From contig CAJTDC010000028.1 in the NCBI GenBank assembly GCA_910575055.1, forward strand, positions 1-33,948: a stretch of DNA of 33,948 nt. Reading direction: 5' to 3'. This DNA comes from Clostridia bacterium. GTDB taxonomy: Bacteria > Bacillota > Clostridia > Lachnospirales > Anaerotignaceae. The notes under the pieces were generated by a model. The model saw only the letters and a program-made list of their open reading frames with translations. It made no database searches and was not told the origin of the DNA. The position numbers were made by a program, and so were the translations under genes. Shown in pieces: positions 16,277 to 22,969 of the stretch (position 1 is its first letter; every line of letters starts with the position of its first letter).

Positions 16277-17547
16277 ACAATCTCTCCTATGCAATGATAT
16301 TCTGGAAACAATATTTGTATTTCTGATACAATAAAACTCATTTTGTCCAATATCAAATAGTCCTCTTTATTGTGTGCTTCAAATTTTATAAGCATTATTT
16401 TTTTAAATCGGTCTACACGAATATTTTCATCTATAAAATGGTTGCAGTCTGATGTCTGTTGTACTTTTTTGTATTGTTCCAATATTTCTACTTCTTTAAA
16501 AGTCAAATCTTTTGCTGTTTCGTAACATTGCATCAACCTTGCAATTTCTCCTTTTGTGCGAATGACAAGTGATTTTACACTAGCAAATCTTCCTGCAAAA
16601 CCTAATTCTCTTTTATTAGAAAGTATTTCATATGTAAATTTTTGTCTGTCTTTTAAATTAGTATTGTTTTCAATTTTGACGAATGACCACTGATTTTGTT
16701 TTTCATAGTGTGAAACAATCACAACATTGTTTTGATAGCGTTTTAAATATTCAAAATCGGTATTTCCCAAATCTGCCATATAGCCGTTTTCTGTGCCTTC
16801 TTCCTCTATAGAAACAATATGTTCAAAATTAATTCTGTCTTTTGCAGGCATAGGAAAAGATTTGTCTGATAATGTAATATGTTTGATATTCCAAACAGGA
16901 ATATGATTGAGTACTTTATATTTTTCATATTCCTCTAAATCAACTGTGATTTCTGTAATATTTTCGTCATTTCCAATTACTGTATCTGTCTGTAGTACAA
17001 TATCTGCAAAACGATAAGCATAAGGGCAATTTATGGTATTCCACTGACTGCCATTCATTTGAAAAATATGATATATTTTTTCTATTTCTCCACTATATCT
17101 TGTAGTTTGCTGTAATGTTACTTTGACTTCATACTTACTTTTATCCGTTTGTATAAAAGACTTATATTCTTTTTCACTTTTTAGTATTTCTTGAAATGTC
17201 AAAGCATCACATTTTAAAAATATACTTGTCAATATCACTTTTTCTCCTGCATTGAGTTTTTCAGTGATTTCAGATAAATCAAACAATTCTTGTGTTTCTT
17301 CCTCCAATATGGGGTGAAAAAATTCGCTGATAGGGTCAATATCCTTTCTATCTAATATGGTAGTATAAATATAAAATTTCTCTAGTGGGTCATCAATTTC
17401 GTTATATATTCTTTTTTCTAATTTGTCATACATATCCATGTTGTAATCCACGATATGAGTGTATACATCTTCCAATACTTTACGAAACATTCGCCTTTCG
17501 TCCAAATTTGAAATATGTTTCAGACGCTGTTGTATCAGCTCTTTCAT
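16273..17547 (-). CDS. Unknown protein, possible baseplate component
   Basis: The product is 424 residues: residues 1-95 helical (MKELIQQRLKHISNLDERRM), 95-310 beta-rich (DALTFQEILKSEKEYKSF, TEITVDLEEYEKYKVL, WNIKHITLSDKSFPMPAKDR), 310-424 mixed with a helical stretch and a closing strand. Helix-beta-helix organisation and the position after the membrane PP2C-like gene suggest a structural component such as a baseplate wedge, but I find no motif of TssE, TssF, TssG, TssK or phage gp6. The ribosome site AAGGA is 8-9 bases before the ATG. The end overlaps the next gene by ATGA. Confidence 0.6.
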   Translation of the reverse strand: MKELIQQRLKHISNLDERRMFRKVLEDVYTHIVDYNMDMYDKLEKRIYNEIDDPLEKFYIYTTILDRKDIDPISEFFHPILEEETQELFDLSEITEKLNAGEKVILTSIFLKCDALTFQEILKSEKEYKSFIQTDKSKYEVKVTLQQTTRYSGEIEKIYHIFQMNGSQWNTINCPYAYRFADIVLQTDTVIGNDENITEITVDLEEYEKYKVLNHIPVWNIKHITLSDKSFPMPAKDRINFEHIVSIEEEGTENGYMADLGNTDFEYLKRYQNNVVIVSHYEKQNQWSFVKIENNTNLKDRQKFTYEILSNKRELGFAGRFASVKSLVIRTKGEIARLMQCYETAKDLTFKEVEILEQYKKVQQTSDCNHFIDENIRVDRFKKIMLIKFEAHNKEDYLILDKMSFIVSEIQILFPEYHCIGEIV

Positions 17548-17568
17548 TTTCTCACATCCTTCTAAAAG

Positions 17569-17584
17569 CTAAGACCTTGAGGCA
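17569..17584. repeat. Terminal fragment of the palindrome element
   Basis: CTAAGACCTTGAGGC here recurs at 19713-19727 at the edge of array B, just outside the 698-residue gene at the other end. The gene is thus flanked by the same 15-base sequence. It may be an element end or a remnant of duplication. Confidence 0.45.
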
Positions 17585-17595
17585 ACCTTCACATA

Positions 17596-19692
17596 TTATT
17601 GTGGTATACCTTGTTCTTCTCTTGCTTTTCGTATTTCCTCTTGCAATTCTTGTACCACTTTTATTTTTTCCTGTACTACTGCTACTTTATCCATATCATT
17701 AATACCCTGATACAACGCCTGTGACTGCAAATAAAACTCTTTTGCCTTATCATACTGTTGCAATTTTAAAGCCTCGTCGCCTCTTGCTTCAATGACACCA
17801 ATATTCATTTTTTGTTCTGCAATATCATTTTCTTTTTGTTGTGTTTGTACTGCTGTTATTTTTTCTATTGTTTCAGCCACTTTATCAGTATATTTTACTT
17901 GACTATAAATCTCTTTTGCTTTTTTATATTCTTCTATTGCCTCTACAAATTTGTTTTCTAACAAAAAGTTATCACCATTTAATACATAAGCGTCACCTTC
18001 TGCTGCTTTGACATCATTTTGCTGTTGTTTTGCAACAGTATCTGCATCAATCATTTTTTTCTGTACAGCAGATGCTTTTTCTATACTGCCAGCTTCTTTA
18101 TACATCTGAAGTGATTGCTGATAATATTGTTTTGCAGTTTCTGTATTTCCTTCCGCAAGCAAAGCGTCAGCTTCTAATTCTATCGCTCCACCATCTGTTT
18201 CTAGCTGTTTTTTTTGTTCTTCTTGTTTTGCTTTTTCTTCTTCTGCTTGTTGTTGTTGTTCTTGTTTTACCTTTTCTTCTTCTGCCTGTTGCTGTTCTAT
18301 TTGTTGTTGCAATTCTTCATTGATTTTAGACTGCATTTCTTTTATTTTTAAATTGATGTCATTAATTGCTGTATTATCACCATTTTCTGCCGCAATCTGT
18401 TTTGCCTCACTATAATTCTGTGCAGCTGCAATATAATCTGCTAATTCTACTTGAGCGTCAGCCAAATCAATCAAAGAACTAATATATTTTGCATCTTGAC
18501 AAAAATCTTGTTTTTGTTTAATACTATCTTTGTCCAGCAAATCATAAAAATCTATATCATTTTTTGCTTCTTTTAATGCCTTGTTGTAACTTTTTTGTGC
18601 ATTTTCATAATCTTGACTGCTGTATGCTTCTTCACCGTCTGTCAAATACTCTGCTGTTTTTTGCTTGACTTCCAGTCTTTCTTTAATTGCTGTATTCTGT
18701 TTTCCTTTTTTGCCTGTTTTCTTTTTGAGTTCTTCACTCTGCTCCACTGCATTTTCATATTCTCTCAATGCTCTGTCAAAATCTTCCTCTGCAATATAAC
18801 TGTCGCCTCTTTTTTCTATTTTTTCCACTGTTGCAATGATTTCTTTTCTCTTTTTTTCTGCTTTCCAGTTTACAAAAGCTGTAATTGCGGTGATTATCAA
18901 CACTGGTATCAATATCATTATGGCGATTTTGATTATTTTTTGAGTATAATTTTTTTCTTGAAATACTTTTGCTATAAATACCGTAGCAATAGTATGATTA
19001 TTTACCGTATTAGTCTGTTTACTCAAAAATAAATCTTGTAAATCATCTATGTAACTTTCAGCGTCTTTTGCATCTTCCAATGTGTCAAGCATTTCAACAG
19101 TAGTGATTTTTTCCCACAATCCCCATGTTGTCATTAAAAGAATATCTTCATTTTGCAATTTTTTCTTTTTAGACACTTTTATTTTGAGATGTCCCTGTTT
19201 TCCTAAATATTGTAAAAGATTGCGACTTTCCTCAATCCCTTTTTCGCCATCGTCTACAATTTCCTGTTCCTGTATCATTTCCTGATACAAACTTGTGTCG
19301 TGACTTTTTTCTAATATATTACTGCCTCTAAATATATGAAAACGGCAATTTCCGCAAACAGCATAACGCAATTTTGTATAATTGCTCACTACAACCAATA
19401 TACTTGCTTTTAAATGAAATTTACTGCTCTGCAATTTTAATTGTCTGTTTGCTTCTTTGATACAACGCTTTATTGTTCTTTTTGATAAAGAAGGCTTTTT
19501 TGTAAATTCGCTTATAACGGTATCTACTGCTAATTTTGCACTGCTTATGGTAGTGTCTTTGTCATATCCTTCTGCAATTACCCAACAGGCAACATTGTCC
19601 ATTTCCACAAAACCGAAATAGTCTTTGTTTTCTGCTCTTGTGCCTGCTTCTGATATGTATTTTGTAGTAAATTGACTGTTTAAACGTCGCAT
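17596..19692 (-). CDS. Membrane protein: degenerate PP2C domain, one TM helix, external TPR/coiled coil
   Basis: The product is 698 residues from the ATG at 19692 (AGGAGG 6 bases upstream; an in-frame start at 19737 has none). Residues 1-242 have the layout of a PP2C phosphatase: Arg19 and Asp24 in RAENKD are kept, but the metal motif ADG is AEG (Glu41), the late DG motif is WG (Trp190), and the final DN motif is NN (231-232). A helix spans the membrane at 253-275. The rest is outside the cell: TPR-like repeats (several AxxxYxxAL/AKxYYQQSLQMYKEAG units) around a Q/E/K-rich coiled stretch (about 480-525). I infer a pseudophosphatase sensor or anchor linking cytosolic FHA proteins to the envelope. 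Confidence 0.8.
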   Translation of the reverse strand: MRRLNSQFTTKYISEAGTRAENKDYFGFVEMDNVACWVIAEGYDKDTTISSAKLAVDTVISEFTKKPSLSKRTIKRCIKEANRQLKLQSSKFHLKASILVVVSNYTKLRYAVCGNCRFHIFRGSNILEKSHDTSLYQEMIQEQEIVDDGEKGIEESRNLLQYLGKQGHLKIKVSKKKKLQNEDILLMTTWGLWEKITTVEMLDTLEDAKDAESYIDDLQDLFLSKQTNTVNNHTIATVFIAKVFQEKNYTQKIIKIAIMILIPVLIITAITAFVNWKAEKKRKEIIATVEKIEKRGDSYIAEEDFDRALREYENAVEQSEELKKKTGKKGKQNTAIKERLEVKQKTAEYLTDGEEAYSSQDYENAQKSYNKALKEAKNDIDFYDLLDKDSIKQKQDFCQDAKYISSLIDLADAQVELADYIAAAQNYSEAKQIAAENGDNTAINDINLKIKEMQSKINEELQQQIEQQQAEEEKVKQEQQQQAEEEKAKQEEQKKQLETDGGAIELEADALLAEGNTETAKQYYQQSLQMYKEAGSIEKASAVQKKMIDADTVAKQQQNDVKAAEGDAYVLNGDNFLLENKFVEAIEEYKKAKEIYSQVKYTDKVAETIEKITAVQTQQKENDIAEQKMNIGVIEARGDEALKLQQYDKAKEFYLQSQALYQGINDMDKVAVVQEKIKVVQELQEEIRKAREEQGIPQ

Positions 19693-19975
19693 AATGTGCC
19701 TCCTAAAAATAACTAAGACCTTGAGGCTCTGCCTCAAACTCCGTCCACTTTCTTGAAAGAAAGTGGAGCAAAGAACTTTATTGCAAAAACTGTCGTTTTT
19801 GCTTAAAAATATTATTTTATAATAAAAAAATTTTCATTCAGCGAAACGTAGTTTCGCATAAAAGTTTTTTGTCAAACTTTTTTTCAAAAAAGTTTGCAGG
19901 GTGCTGAATGTCCAGTGGACATTCGCCCAGCACCGACCGGAGCGAAGCGTAGACCGGACAGCGTCCACAAAAAAA
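19693..19975. repeat. Mosaic palindrome array, copy B
   Basis: The 283-base gap holds at least six hairpins in tandem: TTGAGGCTCTGCCTCAA (19721-19737), TCCACTTTC/GAAAGTGGA (19744-19767), GCAAAAACTGTCGTTTTTGC (19783-19802), GCGAAACGTAGTTTCGC (19841-19857), CAAACTTTTTT/AAAAAAGTTTG (19873-19896), and a compound one with GGTGCTG/CAGCACC outside (19900-19934) and AATGTCC/GGACATT inside (19907-19923). A GC-rich CCGGAGCG...CCGG end (19937-19957) follows. It is richer in GC than its surroundings. No gene is seen. It separates the FHA/PP2C genes from the membrane PP2C-like gene. Confidence 0.85.
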
Positions 19976-20602
19976 TCAAATTTCCACAATCACTGTTGTG
20001 CCATTTTTTTGATAGCTATATCCTCTTTTTTTAATTCTTTCTGTCAACAACACTGCTTTATCATAAGGGTGTTTTTTCATAGATAATATCTCTTTCAATT
20101 CTAGTTCTGAACTACCTTTATCAATACCTTCTGTACAAAACAATAAAATATCTCTTTTTTTGCATTGTAATGTTCCATATTCTATTCTTTTTTGTACTTC
20201 ATTATGAACAGGTATAATTTTTCCTTTTCTATACAAATACAAACTACAAGTGCCAACGCTTGCCCACACTAATTTTTTATTTTTTATCACACTACAAATT
20301 ACTGCAGCACCTGTTTTATTTCCTGTAATATTTTTATGGATACTGTAATCAATATCACCGAATGACTGTTTAAAGCAATCTAATAAATTACTATATTTTT
20401 CAATATGATGATAATTGTATTTTAATGTTTCCACTGCAATCACTGAAGCATATCTTCCTGCAGGCAAATCTGTCAAACCATCTGCAACAACAACAAAGAG
20501 ATTATTTTGATTTTGTTCTGTAGCAAAATAATCATTTTGCTGTTCACAATTCCCTAACAGCTGTGCATTTCCTATTTTATAATTTTGTGAGAAACAAAAC
20601 AT
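19976..20602 (-). CDS. Small PP2C-like protein with partly lost metal site
   Basis: The protein has 208 residues, short for a bacterial PP2C (about 240). Recognisable landmarks: QQND (Asp24), VVVADGL (Asp41, catalytic metal ligand kept), GAAVICSVI, WASVGTCSLYLYRKG, LLFCTEGI (usual Asp replaced by Glu158) and a closing KNGTTVIVEI, where the usual DN is KN (199-200). Two of the later metal ligands are therefore changed, so activity is doubtful. Its ATG overlaps the stop of the FHA/zinc-ribbon gene, so they are coupled. In type VI systems a PP2C (PppA) reverses phosphorylation of an FHA protein by a kinase; the neighbours here match that logic without the kinase. Confidence 0.8.
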   Translation of the reverse strand: MFCFSQNYKIGNAQLLGNCEQQNDYFATEQNQNNLFVVVADGLTDLPAGRYASVIAVETLKYNYHHIEKYSNLLDCFKQSFGDIDYSIHKNITGNKTGAAVICSVIKNKKLVWASVGTCSLYLYRKGKIIPVHNEVQKRIEYGTLQCKKRDILLFCTEGIDKGSSELELKEILSMKKHPYDKAVLLTERIKKRGYSYQKNGTTVIVEI

Positions 20603-21135
20603 TATTCTTTTCCTTTCTCATCATCTAATTCGCTCCACTCGAAATTCTCTCCACATAAAGGAATAAATAGAAATTTACTTTTTCCCATTTCTATGACATC
20701 ATAAGCAGATAATTCTTGTGGTGTATACACTGCTTCATCATTGACATATACAAGTCCTTGAGAGTCTCCTGGTAATATTAATGTTTTTCTTTTTTTAGGG
20801 TCATACACAAATACCGCATGATTTTTTTTAGCAATATGATTATCTCCCAATATTTGTATATCCATTGTTTCAGAACGCCCTAAAAAGTTTTTTTCTGTCA
20901 TAATTTTATAATCTCGTCCCTTTGACGCTCCTTCAATGCACACAAGCCAACCTGTTACCGGATCCATTACTTCCAAATCTCCCAAATAAGGCACTTTACT
21001 GTCATAGTTTCCTTCTGGGTCATCTGCAATACTTTTTTGTTTTGTTAATACTACCGTTTTATTGCAATAAGGACAGATATTTCCATACCTTCTGGGGCTG
21101 AATAAATGCCCCTCTGGGCATCTCATTAAACTCAT
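20602..21135 (-). CDS. Zinc-ribbon plus FHA domain protein
   Basis: The protein has 177 residues. The N terminus has Cys6-x2-Gly-His10 and Cys21-x2-Cys24, a small zinc ribbon. Residues about 64-160 form an FHA domain with FLGRSETMDIQI (Arg87, Ser88), KKNHAVF (His106) and VYVNDEAVY (Asn132); the Ser that normally precedes the His region (SRxH) is replaced by Ala/Lys, so phosphothreonine binding may be altered. FHA domains bind phosphothreonine. It is coupled to the PP2C-like gene by a stop/start overlap and follows the membrane FHA gene by 16 bases. Ribosome site AAGGA precedes the ATG by about 8 bases. Confidence 0.85.
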   Translation of the reverse strand: MSLMRCPEGHLFSPRRYGNICPYCNKTVVLTKQKSIADDPEGNYDSKVPYLGDLEVMDPVTGWLVCIEGASKGRDYKIMTEKNFLGRSETMDIQILGDNHIAKKNHAVFVYDPKKRKTLILPGDSQGLVYVNDEAVYTPQELSAYDVIEMGKSKFLFIPLCGENFEWSELDDEKGKE

Positions 21136-21151
21136 ATGTCACATTCCTTTC

Positions 21152-21691
21152 TTATCGCACAAATAATTTTGCTTTTGAAATATAAATGATGTCGCCTTCA
21201 TCTACTTTATAGGAAGTCATAGGCTTTAATCGTAAAGCGTATTCTTCTCCTCTTTTTTTGATACCAACACCATTTTTAGAATTCAAATCTTCTATGTACC
21301 AATAGCCTTCTGCATAATTCAATACTGCGTGATTAGGAGAGATATACTCCATATAATAAGTATCTGCTAAATCAATATCTACTTCATTGTCTATGGTACT
21401 TTTTCCTATCAAAAAAGATCGAACTCCTTCACAATACCATTCTTTTTCCTTTTCTCCATCTCTTGTAATTAATACAAATTTTTTGATATTGCTTTGATAC
21501 AATGTATTTTGTTGTTTTATATGTTTTCTTTCATAATAAAACCATAGTATAAATAGTAATAGAATTGTTGTTGTACCAATTACTTTAATTACAATATCTT
21601 GATTGATAAAATATAAAAAATAAATACAAACAGCTAATAAAAATAATAATATTACCACAATACTATAGTACAAAAAATGTCTTCTGCTCAA
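21152..21691 (-). CDS. Two-TM FHA-domain membrane protein
   Basis: The product has 179 residues from a TTG start, with GGTGAGG just upstream. Two hydrophobic helices (about 9-29 and 34-53) form a hairpin, so the remainder is in the cytosol. Residues about 85-179 are an FHA domain: SFLIGKSTIDNEVDI (the usual Arg is Lys97), EYISPNHAVL (Ser118 and His121 kept) and DLNSKNGVGI (Asn140 kept). Compared with the next gene's FHA, this one has the opposite pattern of retained residues. It probably tethers a phosphothreonine-marked partner to the membrane at the injection device. Confidence 0.83.
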   Translation of the reverse strand: MSRRHFLYYSIVVILLFLLAVCIYFLYFINQDIVIKVIGTTTILLLFILWFYYERKHIKQQNTLYQSNIKKFVLITRDGEKEKEWYCEGVRSFLIGKSTIDNEVDIDLADTYYMEYISPNHAVLNYAEGYWYIEDLNSKNGVGIKKRGEEYALRLKPMTSYKVDEGDIIYISKAKLFVR

Positions 21692-21711
21692 TGCCTCACC
21701 TGCTTTATGAT

Positions 21712-22164
21712 TTATCTAAAACGTCCTTCTCCAAAAATATGCTTATATGCCTCACTTGTTTTCATAGGACGTACATTTTCATTGTTATAACTCATATTGA
21801 CACTTTCTCCATTTGGGTCAAATCCAAAAAAATTTTCAAATATATTACCTGTATTTTGAAAATTCGGTGCAGCAGACTGTGTTCTTTTTCTTCTGCTAGG
21901 TCTGTCTTCAAAATTTGTTTTCTGCTGAAATCCTCTTTGTGTTTGTTCTTCTTTTCCGAATAATCTGTTGTCATATTCTGCTCTTTTATTTTCATCGCCC
22001 AGTATGCCATATGCTTCGTTCATTTCTTTGAATACTTCTTCTGCTTTGGGATTGTTTTTATTTACATCTGGGTGAAATTTTTTTGCTAATTTACGAAATG
22101 ATTTTTTAATTTCTTCTTGTGTTGCTGTTCTTTCTACCTGTAAAATTTTGTAATAATCTTTCAT
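21712..22164 (-). CDS. J-domain (DnaJ-like) co-chaperone
   Basis: The product is 150 residues from the ATG at 22164 (GAGG 9 bases upstream); an ATG at 22179 has no ribosome site. Residues 1-65 are a complete J-domain: [23 protein letters not shown], the HPD motif at 31-33 and [16 protein letters not shown]. The rest is polar with a short conserved-looking [11 protein letters not shown] segment and no zinc fingers or DnaJ C-terminal domains, so it is a specialised class III/C type J-protein. J-domains stimulate ATP hydrolysis by Hsp70; the Hsp70-like protein at 12897-15524 is the obvious partner. It follows the tube-like gene. Confidence 0.9.
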   Translation of the reverse strand: MKDYYKILQVERTATQEEIKKSFRKLAKKFHPDVNKNNPKAEEVFKEMNEAYGILGDENKRAEYDNRLFGKEEQTQRGFQQKTNFEDRPSRRKRTQSAAPNFQNTGNIFENFFGFDPNGESVNMSYNNENVRPMKTSEAYKHIFGEGRFR

Positions 22165-22225
22165 AACAAACAACCTCATTTACTATTTGCTTTACAATAC
22201 ATTTTGATTATTGTAATATAGAAAT

Positions 22226-22305
22226 GTATGCGGAAAATTCCTACTTTCGCCGGTATTCCTTTTCCGCATACTTCCTCCTCAGCTCGTTTTTCAAACGAGC
22301 TGAGG
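22226..22305. repeat. Two strong hairpins between the tube-like and J-domain genes
   Basis: GTATGCGGAAAA (22226-22237) pairs perfectly with TTTTCCGCATAC (22260-22271), and CCTCAGCTCGTTT (22277-22289) pairs perfectly with AAACGAGCTGAGG (22293-22305) around a 3-base loop. No T-run follows on the minus strand, so these are not ordinary terminators. They lie just after the highly needed tube-like gene and could be processing or stabilising structures that separate its mRNA level from downstream genes. Confidence 0.75.
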
Positions 22306-22327
22306 AAATTTCTTATTCTCTAAAAAA

Positions 22328-22753
22328 TTAGAAAGAATAACCACCATCAATTGTTGTAAGTTCAAATTTGTCTTTTTTCTGCCTGATAACAAGTGTAAAC
22401 TCTCCAATACCTTCTGTATCGCCATAGCTTTCTTGATAGTCCACAACAAAAGCATTTGGAAAATGCACTTTTCTGACAATTTGATTTGCAGAAACAATTT
22501 CTACTGTTGCTTTTCTGTAGCTGTCTGAACTTTCTGCTCTAACAACAGACCATTTTGCTATTTTCATAGTATCATCTGCTGCATCACCATCTACTGCTGT
22601 TAATATTCTTCCTGTCAAAATCATTGTGTTTACCACATCTGTAGAACGTGCATTTGAGTCGTCTGGTGTGTCTGTGATAAACTTGCAGCTTTGAATGCTA
22701 TGTTCATCTAAGCTAATTGTTTCTGCTCCCTCAATTGTTAATCTAATACCCAT
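22328..22753 (-). CDS. Main tube-like protein (Hcp/gp19-type)
   Basis: The protein has 141 residues, the right size for an inner-tube protomer (Hcp about 160, gp19 about 160). It has beta strands MGIRLTIEGAETISL, VVNTMILTGRI, KVHFPNAFVVDYQESYG and GEFTLVIRQKKDKF, with a helix around TMKIAKWSVVR. It lies directly after the sheath-like gene, the same order as in tailed phage and type VI clusters. Two divergent paralogues sit at 9049-9468 and 9484-9879. The ribosome site AAAGGAG is strong, and flanking hairpins suggest separate mRNA control. Tube identity is inferred from fold-like pattern, size, paralogy and position. Confidence 0.78.
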   Translation of the reverse strand: MGIRLTIEGAETISLDEHSIQSCKFITDTPDDSNARSTDVVNTMILTGRILTAVDGDAADDTMKIAKWSVVRAESSDSYRKATVEIVSANQIVRKVHFPNAFVVDYQESYGDTEGIGEFTLVIRQKKDKFELTTIDGGYSF

Positions 22754-22969
22754 AGTAAAAACTCCTTTCTATAAATATAATTAAGTGAAATAGTATCTAT
22801 ATAAACACATTACTGTGTCTATATCGGGTTAGTACAAATAGAATTTTGTTATACTTTAAATTTGTTATCAAATAAACATTAATGGGTGCTAGCACCCAGC
22901 CCTTACTCGCTTTTGTAAGAAAGCGAGTCGAAATTTTTCATAAATTTCGCTTCCTTAAAAAAAACTTTA
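22754..22969. repeat. Hairpin-rich gap between sheath-like and tube-like genes
   Basis: Read on the minus strand after the sheath stop, three stems occur: GCGAAATTT/AAATTTCG (22930-22951), ACTCGCTTT/AAGCGAGT (22904-22928) and GGGTGCTAGCACCC (22884-22897). Then follows an AT-rich stretch with a possible start of a separate tube transcript. Only ACTCGC resembles other elements here; I see no gene. Confidence 0.6.

Noticed and set aside
18190-18320. Low-complexity CTTTTTCTTCTTCTGC-type repeats
   Set aside because: They encode the Q/E/K-rich coiled stretch of the membrane PP2C-like protein.
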